From the NCBI RefSeq assembly GCF_022179225.1, contig NZ_BPQL01000011.1, positions 19,757-83,756 of the forward strand: a stretch of 64,000 bases of DNA, in the 5' to 3' direction. A program made the translations under genes and the position numbers. Origin of the DNA: Methylobacterium goesingense. Lineage in GTDB: Bacteria; Pseudomonadota; Alphaproteobacteria; Rhizobiales; Beijerinckiaceae. The notes under the pieces were generated by a model. That model was not told where the DNA came from and did not search any database. It saw only the letters and a list, made by a program, of their open reading frames with translations. Positions 35,060 through 44,461 of this stretch are shown here, in pieces. The stretch's first letter is position 1; each line of letters begins with the position of its first letter.

Positions 35060-37855
35060 TCAGCTCCGCTTTCTGCCGCCGCCACCCTTGTATTTCGGCT
35101 TCTGCCCGCCGAGCCCCTGCGTCGAGCGCGCCTTCGGGCGCTCCTGCCAGACCGGCGCGCCGACGGGTAGTTCACGGTCGGTGCCCGGGCCCATATTGTC
35201 CAGCGTCGGCTTGGAGATGCGGCTCCGCTTGGCGCCGAAGCGCCCGGCCTCCCGCTCCACATCGCCCTGGCGGGCCATCGGGTCGTCCGAGACCAGCAGT
35301 TCGGTGGCCTGGAGCCGCTTGAGCTCGTCACGCAGGCGCGCGGCCTCCTCGAAGTCGAGGTCGGCGGCCGCCGTGCGCATCCGCTTCTCCAGGTCGGCCA
35401 TGACCGCCTTGAGGTTGTGGCCGATGGTGACGGCGTTCTTGGCGAGTCCGGTATCGACCTGCACGTGGTCGCGCTCGTAGACGCTGTCGAGGATGTCGGC
35501 GATGCCGCGCTTCACGCTCTGGGGCGTGATGCCGTGTTCCTCGTTGTAGGCGAGCTGTTTGGTGCGCCGGCGCTCGGTCTCCGCCATCGCGCGCTCCATC
35601 GAGCCGGTGACCTGATCGGCGTAGAGGATGCAGCGGGCGTCCGCATTTCGGGCCGCGCGGCCGATGGTCTGAACCAGCGAGGTCTCCGAGCGCAGGAAGC
35701 CCTCCTTGTCGGCGTCCAGGATCGCCACCAGGGCGCATTCCGGAATATCGAGGCCCTCGCGGAGCAGGTTAATGCCGATCAGCACGTCGAAGGCGCCGAG
35801 CCGGAGATCGCGAATGATCTCGATGCGCTCCAGGGTATCGATGTCGGAGTGCATGTAGCGCACACGCACCGAGTTCTCGTGCAGGTACTCGGTGAGGTCT
35901 TCGGCCATCCGCTTCGTCAGCGTCGTCACGAGCGTCCGGTAGCCGGCCTGTGCGACCTCACGCACCTCGCCCAACAGGTCGTCCACCTGGGAGCGGGCGG
36001 GACGGATCTCGATCACCGGGTCGACGAGGCCGGTGGGGCGGATGACCTGCTCGGCGAAGACGCCGCCGGTCTGCTCCATCTCCCACTTCGCCGGCGTGGC
36101 CGAGACGTGGATCGATTGCGGGCGCATGGCATCCCATTCCTCGAACCGCAGCGGACGGTTGTCGAGGCAGGAGGGCAGGCGGAAACCGTACTCGGCCAGC
36201 GTCGCCTTGCGGCGGAAGTCGCCCTTGTACATGCCGCCGATTTGCGGGACCGTGACGTGGCTCTCGTCGGTGAAGACCAGGGCGTTATCCGGCAGGTACT
36301 CGAATAGGGTCGGCGGCGGCTCGCCGGGTTTCCTACCGGTCAGATACCGCGAATAATTCTCGATGCCGTTGCAGGCGCCGGTGGCCTCGATCATCTCGAT
36401 GTCGAAGGTGCAGCGCTGCTCGATGCGCTGCGCCTCGATCAGGCGGCCCATCTTGGTCAGCTCGTCGACCCGCAGCTTCAGCTCGGTCTTGATACCCTTG
36501 ATCGCCTGCTGAAGCGTCGGGCGCGGTGTGACGTAGTGTGAGTTGGCGTAGACCTTCACGAACTTGAGGTCGTTGATCTTCTTGCCGGTGAGCGGATCGA
36601 ACTCGGTGATCGACTCGATTTCGTCGCCGAACAGGCCGATGCGCCAGCCGCGATCCTCCAAGTGGGCGGGCCAGAGCTCGATGACGTCTCCGCGTACCCG
36701 GAAGGTCCCGCGGGCGAAATCCGACTGAATGCGCTTGTACTGAAGGGCCACGAGATCAGCGATGAGCTGGCGCTGCTCGATCTTTTCCTCCAGCGAGACC
36801 GTAAACGACATCGCCGTGTAGGTCTCCACGGAGCCGATACCGTAGATGCAGGAAACGGAGGCGACGATGATGACGTCGTCGCGCTCCAGCAGGGCGCGGG
36901 TCGCCGAGTGGCGCATCCGGTCGATCTGCTCGTTGATCGAGGATTCCTTCTCGATGAAGGTGTCCGAGCGCGGGACGTAGGCCTCGGGCTGATAGTAGTC
37001 GTAGTAGGAGACGAAGTACTCCACAGCGTTTTCGGGGAAGAAGCTTTTGAACTCGCCGTAGAGCTGCGCCGCCAGCGTCTTGTTCGGCGCCAGGATCAGG
37101 GCCGGACGCTGCGTCTCGGCGATGATCTTGGCCATGGTGAAGGTCTTGCCGGAGCCGGTGACACCCAGCAGAACCTGATCGCGCTCGGCCTTTCTCACAC
37201 CGTCCACCAGTTCGGCGATGGCGCGGGGCTGGTCGCCGGCCGGTTCGAACTCGGATTTCAGGGTGAAGGCGAGACCGCCCTCGGACTTCTTCGGCCGGTC
37301 GGGGCGATGGGGCGTCCAGGTCTTGCCGTCCCGGAAGAGTGGATTGCCCTCGGTGAGCAGGCGTGAGAGCGCATCCACCGTGGCGGAGACGCCGTCGCTG
37401 GCGAGCGAAGTGTCATCTTCGTCCAGCGCGGCCGGCGCTATCCCTTCCGGCAGCGGGCCATCCTCGGGCGGGGTGATGCCGAGGGCCTGGGCTAGGCGCG
37501 GGTCGACATCGGCGGCCTCGGCGTGCATGAACGCCGCCTGCGGAGCCTCGGCCATTCCCGTCGGCGCTGCCTTCCGGCCACGGCCCGGCGGCTTCCCGGC
37601 CGGCCGCGGCGGGGCTGGCTCCGGCAGCGGCGGCAGGCGGTTTCGGTTCAGCGCAGGGCTGAGCAGGGCGGCCAGGTGCTCGTCGAGTGGCTGCAACTCC
37701 GGCTTCGAGGCCTTCGGGTTCGACGTTCTTGCGCCTGAGGCCTTGGCGTTTGGGACTTTGGCACTGGAGGCCTGGGCATCGGAGGCTCGGGCGCCGGATG
37801 GTCTGGCGCGCGAATTCGTCTCGGATGCGTCGCGGGGCTTCTTCGGAGTCGGCAT
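35060..37855 (-). CDS. uvrB: UvrABC system protein B with long N-terminal extension
   Basis: DNA-damage recognition helicase of nucleotide excision repair. The standard UvrB begins near residue 195 ([20 protein letters not shown]), Walker A GVTGSGKT is at 231-238, the beta-hairpin [12 protein letters not shown] follows, and the C-terminus has the UVR motif ([30 protein letters not shown]). The 931-residue length exceeds the usual ~670 because of ~190 extra N-terminal residues (Ala/Ser/Lys repeats, then Pro-rich) and a basic C-terminal tail ending [15 protein letters not shown]. The start MPTPKKPRD at 37855 is the likely one; a longer frame reaches 38359. Confidence 0.94.
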   Translation of the reverse strand: MPTPKKPRDASETNSRARPSGARASDAQASSAKVPNAKASGARTSNPKASKPELQPLDEHLAALLSPALNRNRLPPLPEPAPPRPAGKPPGRGRKAAPTGMAEAPQAAFMHAEAADVDPRLAQALGITPPEDGPLPEGIAPAALDEDDTSLASDGVSATVDALSRLLTEGNPLFRDGKTWTPHRPDRPKKSEGGLAFTLKSEFEPAGDQPRAIAELVDGVRKAERDQVLLGVTGSGKTFTMAKIIAETQRPALILAPNKTLAAQLYGEFKSFFPENAVEYFVSYYDYYQPEAYVPRSDTFIEKESSINEQIDRMRHSATRALLERDDVIIVASVSCIYGIGSVETYTAMSFTVSLEEKIEQRQLIADLVALQYKRIQSDFARGTFRVRGDVIELWPAHLEDRGWRIGLFGDEIESITEFDPLTGKKINDLKFVKVYANSHYVTPRPTLQQAIKGIKTELKLRVDELTKMGRLIEAQRIEQRCTFDIEMIEATGACNGIENYSRYLTGRKPGEPPPTLFEYLPDNALVFTDESHVTVPQIGGMYKGDFRRKATLAEYGFRLPSCLDNRPLRFEEWDAMRPQSIHVSATPAKWEMEQTGGVFAEQVIRPTGLVDPVIEIRPARSQVDDLLGEVREVAQAGYRTLVTTLTKRMAEDLTEYLHENSVRVRYMHSDIDTLERIEIIRDLRLGAFDVLIGINLLREGLDIPECALVAILDADKEGFLRSETSLVQTIGRAARNADARCILYADQVTGSMERAMAETERRRTKQLAYNEEHGITPQSVKRGIADILDSVYERDHVQVDTGLAKNAVTIGHNLKAVMADLEKRMRTAAADLDFEEAARLRDELKRLQATELLVSDDPMARQGDVEREAGRFGAKRSRISKPTLDNMGPGTDRELPVGAPVWQERPKARSTQGLGGQKPKYKGGGGRKRS

Positions 37856-38015
37856 GGTGCAAGTATGGTTCCTGGCCTCCGCTTGGAAAAGGGCCCGGAG
37901 CGGCAAGATCTGGTCGCGGTTCCAGTCCGCCCCGGCGGACGGGCGGGCACGGGGCGATTTAGCGCGCCTCCTCCCGACGCCTCCGGTGCTGGGGCTGGCC
38001 ACGCAACCGGGCGCG

Positions 38016-39545
38016 ATGTTGATCCTGTGCGATCGGATCGACCCCGACCTGCTGAACTTCCAGGCCCATTTCGTCCACACCGCGATCTGCCTCGTGACCG
38101 GAAATCCCGCTCTGGCGGACGCGGCACCACCGGGGATCACAGTCGCCTGCGGTGACATCGGCGACCGACGCTGGCTGCGGTCTCTCGCTGCGTTCCACGG
38201 CCCGAATCTCATCATCGACCAGCGTCGCCGTGGCGCGCTCGCCCAGGCCTGGGCGCTCACGGTGCTGCACGGCGCACTCGCACGAGGTGGCGTGTACGCC
38301 GTGCGTGCCAGGGCCTTTCCGGGGGAACGCCGCGCCGGTCCCACGCCCCTGAACCCCATCCTCGAACGCCGATTCGCGACGGCCGGGCTCCTGCCCGCCG
38401 AGGACGACCCGAACCAGCGCCGCGCGGGCTACCGGCTGTTCGTCAAAACTGCTTCGGGGCCGACGCCGATCCGCGTCAGGCCGGCGGCCGAGATCCCCGC
38501 GCCACCGGCCGTGACGATCGCGGCCCCGACCTATCGGCGCCCGCTCGCCGAGATCGTCGATGCGCCCTCCTGGATCGACGAGACGGTGGCGCACTATGCC
38601 GGGCTCGAGGTCACGCCGCCCGAGGCGCGGGTCTATCGCTACCGCGACGCCGTCGTGTTCGGGTACGGAATCGTCCAGATCGGCGACGCCATCGTCGACG
38701 AGAGCCTGATCAATCGCGACCGAACCGACTTCCTGGGGGCCCTGTCCCTGCAGGCGGACGGAACCGGGCAGGTCCATCACACCCTGCCGGGCCCGCGCCG
38801 GATCGCCGGGCGCACAGTGCACCTGTGGCAGATGTGGGGTGAGAATTACGGGCACTGGCTCATCGAATGCCTGCCCCGGCTTCACATCGCCCAGCGCGCC
38901 GGGCTCCTCGACGGGGCCAATGTCACCGTTCAGGCCTCGATCGCCATGGAGCCGATCTACCGGCAATCCCTGGCCGTCCTGGGCATCGGCCCGGAGAGGA
39001 TCGTCCGGCTCAACCACCGGGAAGTCGTCTTCGAGGAACTGGTCTACCCGACCCCGGTCACCCGGCAGCCCTTCGTCAAGTCGCCCCTGGTGATCGACGC
39101 GGCCTTCGACCTGCGCGATCGGATCGGACCACCGCCGGTGCCGCTCTCCGAACGGATATATGTCAGCCGCAACCGGACCGGCCGGCGCCGCCTCGCCAAC
39201 GAGGACGCCGTGATCGCCCTCCTGCGCGAGCGCGGCTACCGCGTGGTGCATCCCGAGACGGAGAGCTTCGCGCGGCAGGTCCAGATCTTCGCGGCCGCGC
39301 GCCTCGTCGTCGGCAGCATGGGCGCGGCTCTGAGCAACCTCGCCTTCGCGCCCCAGGGCGTCCGCTGCCTGATGCTCACGAACCGGGACATGCTGGACGA
39401 CTTCTTCCTCGACCTCGTCGGGCTCAAGGAGGGCACCTACGTCTCCCTGCACGGCACCAGCCTGTCGCCCGACCAGGGTATGCATTCCGATTACACTATC
39501 GCGATCGATACGCTCCGCGTGGTCCTCGACCGCCACGGCCTCTGA
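38016..39545 (+). CDS. Glycosyltransferase family 61 protein fused to a degenerate methyltransferase-like domain
   Basis: A 509-residue protein with two parts. Residues about 170-509 match the GT61/DUF563 family: [85 protein letters not shown]. Residues 1-130 resemble the SAM-dependent methyltransferase/cephalosporin-hydroxylase-like fold ([27 protein letters not shown]...[13 protein letters not shown]), but the usual DDGSH motif reads DQRRR, so it is probably not catalytic. It may add a sugar to a surface polysaccharide. The start is uncertain because the frame is open far upstream, overlapping uvrB; 38016 is the first ATG after the uvrB start. Confidence 0.75.
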   Translation: MLILCDRIDPDLLNFQAHFVHTAICLVTGNPALADAAPPGITVACGDIGDRRWLRSLAAFHGPNLIIDQRRRGALAQAWALTVLHGALARGGVYAVRARAFPGERRAGPTPLNPILERRFATAGLLPAEDDPNQRRAGYRLFVKTASGPTPIRVRPAAEIPAPPAVTIAAPTYRRPLAEIVDAPSWIDETVAHYAGLEVTPPEARVYRYRDAVVFGYGIVQIGDAIVDESLINRDRTDFLGALSLQADGTGQVHHTLPGPRRIAGRTVHLWQMWGENYGHWLIECLPRLHIAQRAGLLDGANVTVQASIAMEPIYRQSLAVLGIGPERIVRLNHREVVFEELVYPTPVTRQPFVKSPLVIDAAFDLRDRIGPPPVPLSERIYVSRNRTGRRRLANEDAVIALLRERGYRVVHPETESFARQVQIFAAARLVVGSMGAALSNLAFAPQGVRCLMLTNRDMLDDFFLDLVGLKEGTYVSLHGTSLSPDQGMHSDYTIAIDTLRVVLDRHGL

Positions 39546-39645
39546 GGCTGAGGCCGGCAGCAATTCCTCGACTCTCGGCCGGATAGCCATAGATCTGGCT
39601 CGGCGCCCGAGACTTGGGGCACCCAGAACAGCAGCGGACATCCCG

Positions 39646-40182
39646 ATGGACACCGACGCCCCGCAGAAGCCGGAACTCGACGCCGAAACCCTGGCCTTCG
39701 CCGGCCGGGTCTTTCAATTCGCCCGCATGGGCCACGCGGCGGAACTGGCCGACCTGTTCGCGCAGGGTCTCCCGGCCAATCTCTGCAACGACAAGGGCGA
39801 CAGCCTGCTGATGCTCGCGGCCTATAACGGGCAGGGCGAGACCGCGCGCGTGATCCTGGAGAATGGCGGCGACCCGGAGCTCGCGAATGGGCGTGGCCAG
39901 ACGCCGCTCGCCGGCGCGGCCTTCAAGGGTGACCTCGACATGGCGGCGCTCCTCCTGACCCACGGGGCGCAGGTGGATGGCACGGGCAGCGGCACGCGCA
40001 CGGCCCTGATGACGGCGGCGATGTTCAACCGCACCGACATGGTGGCCCTGCTGCTGGCGCACGGAGCCGATCCCGACCTTCGCGACGGCGCCGGCCTCAC
40101 CGCCGCCGAGATGGCGCAGTCGATGGGGGCCGCCGACACGCCCCTGCAACTGGCCACGGCAAAGCGATCGTCCGCCGTCTGA
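39646..40182 (+). CDS. Ankyrin repeat protein
   Basis: A 178-residue protein with four ankyrin-type repeats (about residues 35-165): DSLLMLAAYNGQGETARVILENGGDPELANGRGQTPLAGAAFKGDLDMAALLLTHGAQVD is represented by the motifs LMLAAYNG, TPLAGAAFKG, TALMTAAMFN and TAAEMAQSMG. It is predicted cytoplasmic, without signal peptide, and would act by protein-protein contact. Similar small ankyrin proteins occur near catalase or redox genes in proteobacteria, but here the neighbours (GT61 protein, PQQ dehydrogenase) give no clear hint. Confidence 0.85.
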   Translation: MDTDAPQKPELDAETLAFAGRVFQFARMGHAAELADLFAQGLPANLCNDKGDSLLMLAAYNGQGETARVILENGGDPELANGRGQTPLAGAAFKGDLDMAALLLTHGAQVDGTGSGTRTALMTAAMFNRTDMVALLLAHGADPDLRDGAGLTAAEMAQSMGAADTPLQLATAKRSSAV

Positions 40183-40240
40183 ATCACCGCGGGTTGACGG
40201 TACGCGCGATCACTGCGCGGCCATGCGAGGAAACACACCG

Positions 40241-42004
40241 ATGCGCATCAGACATGCCGCCGCCGTTGCTGCCCTCCTCGCCGGTGCCCCTTCGGGGCCA
40301 GTCCGGGCGGAGGATTGGCCGATGTTCGGGCGCGACCACACCAACCAGCACTTCTCGCCCCTGACGCAGATCGACCGATCCACCGTGAAGGGCCTGCGCC
40401 CGGCCTGGATCTTCCAGACCGGAATCACCGGCTACTTCCAGGTGGAGCCGGTGGTGGTCGGTACCACCCTGTACGTCTCGACCACCCAGAACCACGTGGC
40501 GGCCCTCGACGCACGCAGCGGCCGGGTTCTCTGGACCTACGTGCACAAGGCCCGGACGGAGAAGATCTTCGGGCCGCCTTCGAATCGGGGCGTCGCGGTC
40601 TCGGACGGAAAGGTCTTCGAGGCGACCATGGACGGCCGGGTGATCGCCCTCGACGCCGCCACGGGCAAGGTGCTGTGGGACCATGAGGCCGTGCGCCCGG
40701 AGGAGGGCGAGTCGGAGACCGCCTCGGCCCTGGCCGACACCCTCGGGGCCAACGGTGTACAGGGCTCGAGCCGGCTCGGATTCAAGATGCCGCCGCTCGT
40801 CGCCGACGGCCTCGTCATCGTGGGCGTGGCGGGAGCGGGTTACGGCCTTCACGTGGAGGACGCCAAGGGCGGCCTCGACGGCGGCGCCGTCGTCGGCATC
40901 GAGGGCGGTTACGGCCGACGCGGCTGGCTCGCCGCCTACGACGCGGCCACGGGCGCCGAGCGCTGGCGCTGGTACGTCACCAAAGCGGATGGCTGGGAGG
41001 GCGCGTTCTCCGCGACCACACCGGATGGCGTCGCGCTCCACCGCGACATCGCCGCCGAGAAGGCCGCCGCACCCGCCCATCGCGAGGCCTGGCGGGTCGG
41101 CGGCGGCTCGCTCTGGATGACGCCGGCTTACGACCGGGATCTCGGGCTGATCTATGTCGGCACCGGCAATCCCGCGCCCCAGAATTTCGGTCTCTCGCGG
41201 CCGGGCGACAACCTCTACACGATGAGCCTCGTCGCCCTCGACGTCCGGACCGGGCAATTGCGCTGGTACTACCAGCAGGTCCCCCACGACGAGTGGGGCT
41301 ACGACGTGGCGAGCCCGCCCTTCCTTCTCGATCAGCCGACGCCGAAGGGGTCCGTGAAGGCCGTGGCGCAGGGCTCGAAGACCGGCTGGATCTACGTGCA
41401 CGATCGGGCGACGGGCGAACTTCTGGCCCGGTCCGAACCCCTGATCACGCAGAAGAACCTCTACGCGCCGCCGACCGAGTCCGGCACCGTTGTGAGTCCC
41501 GGCCCCCTCGGTGCGATCTCCTGGCATCCGGTGGCGTACGACGCGCGGAGCGGCTCGGCCTTCGCCCAGGTTCGCCACGGAGCGACGACCTACGTGGTGA
41601 AGACCGTGCCGGCGACATCCGAGCGCCCGGCCATCCGCTACACCGAGACGACCGAGGCGAAGGGCGAGCCCAGCTTCAGCACCCTGACGGCGGTGGATCT
41701 GGCCCGCGGCGGCGCGATCAAGTGGTCGGTGCGGGGCGGGAGCCGGCTTTCCGGCGGGACGCTGGCCACGGCAGGCGGCCTGGTCTTCTCCGGCGAGGAG
41801 GACGGCCATCTCGATGCCCACGATGCCGAGAGCGGCGCAGTCCTGTGGCGCTTCCAGTGCGGGGCCGGCATCGGCGGCCCGCCGATCACCTATTCCCTCG
41901 ACGGCCGACAGTATGTGGCGGTCGCGGCCGGCGGCGCTTCGTTCACCAAAGGATCTGGTTTCGGCACGGGCGATGCCCTCGTCGTATTCGCCCTGCCGGA
42001 TTGA
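40241..42004 (+). CDS. PQQ-dependent dehydrogenase (quinoprotein, periplasmic, no heme domain)
   Basis: An eight-bladed propeller quinoprotein related to methanol/ethanol dehydrogenases; substrate unknown. The signal peptide ends near PVRAEDW. Propeller motifs include DWPMFGRDHTNQHFSPLTQI, VAALDARSGRVLW, VIALDAATGKVLW and GTGNPAPQN followed by RPGDN, which carries the expected catalytic aspartate. It lacks the adjacent Cys-Cys pair of MxaF/ExaA and has no CxxCH heme motif. Around residues 193-232 there is an insertion and the usual metal-binding Glu position reads Gly (VAGAGYG), with a Glu at 221. The start 40241 has GAGGA 10 nt upstream and gives a clean signal peptide; an ATG at 40223 is also possible. 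Confidence 0.85.
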   Translation: MRIRHAAAVAALLAGAPSGPVRAEDWPMFGRDHTNQHFSPLTQIDRSTVKGLRPAWIFQTGITGYFQVEPVVVGTTLYVSTTQNHVAALDARSGRVLWTYVHKARTEKIFGPPSNRGVAVSDGKVFEATMDGRVIALDAATGKVLWDHEAVRPEEGESETASALADTLGANGVQGSSRLGFKMPPLVADGLVIVGVAGAGYGLHVEDAKGGLDGGAVVGIEGGYGRRGWLAAYDAATGAERWRWYVTKADGWEGAFSATTPDGVALHRDIAAEKAAAPAHREAWRVGGGSLWMTPAYDRDLGLIYVGTGNPAPQNFGLSRPGDNLYTMSLVALDVRTGQLRWYYQQVPHDEWGYDVASPPFLLDQPTPKGSVKAVAQGSKTGWIYVHDRATGELLARSEPLITQKNLYAPPTESGTVVSPGPLGAISWHPVAYDARSGSAFAQVRHGATTYVVKTVPATSERPAIRYTETTEAKGEPSFSTLTAVDLARGGAIKWSVRGGSRLSGGTLATAGGLVFSGEEDGHLDAHDAESGAVLWRFQCGAGIGGPPITYSLDGRQYVAVAAGGASFTKGSGFGTGDALVVFALPD

Positions 42005-42193
42005 GGGCAGGGCAGCGGTACTCCGGCGTCGGGGTGGTATGGCATGGTCCTGATGGATCGCGCACCGCGCGTCTCGGAAGGCAAAAGCGCAAGCAGAGCC
42101 AGTACTAGTATAAATAGATCACCTTCGGCGGAAGGAGCGATCAATATTTCAGAAAGAAACAAATGTTAGGTTCTGGCGCTCGTGAGGTCGCTC

Positions 42194-43873
42194 ATGTCCA
42201 GCCAGAAAATTCATCCCGACCTCATGTATCGCCTCTTGGTTCAAGGCGTGAATGACTATGCGATCTATCTTTTGGACAAAGATGGCATCGTCTTGAACTG
42301 GAACACAGGGGCCGAACGCGCGAAGGGATACATCGCGAACGAGATAATCGGCCGGAACTATGAGTGCTTTTACTCTCCCGAAGACCGGGCCAGCGGCGTT
42401 CCCCAGCGCAACCTCGAATTGACGCTGCAACGAGGGCACTATGCGACGCAGGGTTGGCGATATCGCAAGGACGGGACGGCATTCTGGGCCAGCGTGGCGC
42501 TCGACGCCATCTACGACGACGGCGTATTCCTTGGTTTCGCAAAGGTCACACGCGATCTGACGGAGCAGCGCGCCAGCGCCAAACGTCTCGAATACCAAGC
42601 ACTCCATGATACGCTGACGGATCTGCCGAACCGCGCAGCGCTGACGGCCCGGCTGGAGCGGGAACTCCCCAAGGTCATCTACGGGTCTCGCATCGCCCTG
42701 CATTACATCGATCTCGATCGCTTCAAACCGGTGAATGATTCGTTCGGTCACCACGTCGGCGATGAGGTGCTGCGGGAGGTGGCGCGGCGGCTGATGGCGT
42801 TGGCGGGATCCACCCACCACGTCAGTCGGATCGGCGGCGACGAGTTCGCACTGCTGCAACTCGGATCACCCAGCCCGGACTGCGTCACCGCGATGGCGGG
42901 TGACATCATCGCCGTGCTCAACGAGGCATTCCAGTTCGGCGACAACACCGTGAACATCGGAGCCAGTGTCGGTGTCGCAACGGCGCCCAACGACGGCGTT
43001 CGCCTTGCGATCCTGCTGCGCAACGCGGATTTGGCACTCTACTCGGCGAAAGCAAGCGGGCGGAACCGTGCGTGCTTCTACGCTTCGTCGCTAGGCGAGG
43101 CGATGCTGGCGCGCCGCATACTCGAGGAAAATCTGCGCGGTGCCGTCGAAGCCAAGGACTTCACCCTCGTCTATCAACCCATCGTGAACGGCGCGACCGG
43201 ATGCCGGATCGGCTTCGAGGCGCTGCTTCGCTGGGTGGACCGGACGGGTCGCCAGGTCCCGCCTTCAGACTTCATCCCGATCGCGGAGGAACTGGGCCTG
43301 ATGGCGGATCTTGGCCGATGGGTTTTGCGGGCGGCCTGCCAGGAGGCGGTGTCGTGGGCGGACGGCGGAACGATCGCCGTGAACCTGTCGGCAACGCAGT
43401 TGAGCGACCCCAATCTGCCGGACATCGTCGGGGATGCGTTGACGGAGACGGGCCTGTCTCCCGAACGCCTGGAACTGGAGATCACCGAAACGGCGGTCCT
43501 CGGCAACCGGGACGTCGCCAGAGGTTTACTGCAGCAGCTTCGCGAGATCGGTGTCGGGATCGCGCTCGACGATTTCGGAACGGGGTTCTCGTCCTTGTCG
43601 CTGGTGCGTGAGCTTCCTCTGACGCGAATCAAGATCGATCGCAGCTTCGTCGCGGACATCGACGGGACGATGCGCTCGGTCGCCGTCATCAAGGCCGTGG
43701 TCGCACTGGCCCAAGGCTACGATCTGGCGCTGACCGGCGAGGGCATCGAGACCGAGGAGCAGCGCGATACGCTGCTCGCGCATGGATGCAGCGATCTTCA
43801 GGGCTACCTCCTGGGCCGCCCGGCGCCGGCAGCGCACTGGCGGACCGAAACGGGCCATTGGTCGTGCCGTTGA
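42194..43873 (+). CDS. PAS-GGDEF-EAL protein (cyclic-di-GMP turnover)
   Basis: A 559-residue cytoplasmic signalling protein. A PAS domain (about 10-125, VNDYAIYLLDKDGIVLNWNTGAERAKGY) precedes a GGDEF domain (about 135-295) with an intact GGDEF motif, so diguanylate cyclase activity is likely. The EAL domain (about 305-555) has EALLRW, the NLSATQL and ELEITETAV metal motifs, DDFGTGFSSL and an EGIET motif, consistent with phosphodiesterase activity. Which activity dominates is not visible. The ATG at 42194 has GAGG 8 nt upstream; a GTG 12 bp earlier overlaps that site. The first third and the upstream region use more A/T than the neighbours. Confidence 0.92.
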   Translation: MSSQKIHPDLMYRLLVQGVNDYAIYLLDKDGIVLNWNTGAERAKGYIANEIIGRNYECFYSPEDRASGVPQRNLELTLQRGHYATQGWRYRKDGTAFWASVALDAIYDDGVFLGFAKVTRDLTEQRASAKRLEYQALHDTLTDLPNRAALTARLERELPKVIYGSRIALHYIDLDRFKPVNDSFGHHVGDEVLREVARRLMALAGSTHHVSRIGGDEFALLQLGSPSPDCVTAMAGDIIAVLNEAFQFGDNTVNIGASVGVATAPNDGVRLAILLRNADLALYSAKASGRNRACFYASSLGEAMLARRILEENLRGAVEAKDFTLVYQPIVNGATGCRIGFEALLRWVDRTGRQVPPSDFIPIAEELGLMADLGRWVLRAACQEAVSWADGGTIAVNLSATQLSDPNLPDIVGDALTETGLSPERLELEITETAVLGNRDVARGLLQQLREIGVGIALDDFGTGFSSLSLVRELPLTRIKIDRSFVADIDGTMRSVAVIKAVVALAQGYDLALTGEGIETEEQRDTLLAHGCSDLQGYLLGRPAPAAHWRTETGHWSCR

Positions 43874-44038
43874 AGCGGTGTGCCTGAATGTCCGAGCGAC
43901 GACCGATATCGGCGTGCGTGCCGCGCGGCGTGGCGCGGTCCGATCAACTGTTCGTCGCCCACCGGATGTGACATGAGGACACGGGCGGCGCGCTGCTTGC
44001 GTGGGCCGGACCATCGCAACGCGAGATCGCATCCCACC

Positions 44039-44461
44039 ATGACCATCGACGCTTCCGAACCGCGCCAGCCCGACGACCGCGGACCGCCGGTTGTGCGCAC
44101 CATCGCGATGCCGGCCGACACGAACCCGGCAGGCGACATTTTCGGCGGCTGGCTCATGGGCCAGATGGATCTGGCCGCCGGCAACATCGCCGCCCGCCGC
44201 TCGCGTGGGCGCTGCGCCACCATCTCGGTGGAGGCGATGACCTTCCACCGGCCGGTGATCGTCGGCGACGAGGTCAGTATCTATGCTTGGATCGTGCATG
44301 TCGGGCGCACCTCGATGCGGATCCAGGTCGAGGTCTGGCGCCGCGAGCGCGAGGGCGAGGAGACCATGAAGGTGACGGAGGGTCTGTTCACCTTCGTCGC
44401 CATCGGCGCCGACCGCCGCCCCCGGGTGATTCCGCCCGAGCGGTCGATGGTCGAGGCGTGA
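44039..44461 (+). CDS. yciA: Acyl-CoA thioesterase, YciA type
   Basis: A 140-residue hotdog-fold thioesterase. The active-site segment is very close to YciA: MPADTNPAGDIFGGWLMGQMDLAAG, with the catalytic Asp and the following helix intact, then FHRPVIVGDEVSIYAWIV and IEVW-like QVEVWRRE. YciA enzymes hydrolyse a range of acyl-CoAs. The TGA overlaps the GTG start of the xylanase gene by 3 bases (GTGA), so the two are translationally coupled. Confidence 0.92.
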   Translation: MTIDASEPRQPDDRGPPVVRTIAMPADTNPAGDIFGGWLMGQMDLAAGNIAARRSRGRCATISVEAMTFHRPVIVGDEVSIYAWIVHVGRTSMRIQVEVWRREREGEETMKVTEGLFTFVAIGADRRPRVIPPERSMVEA

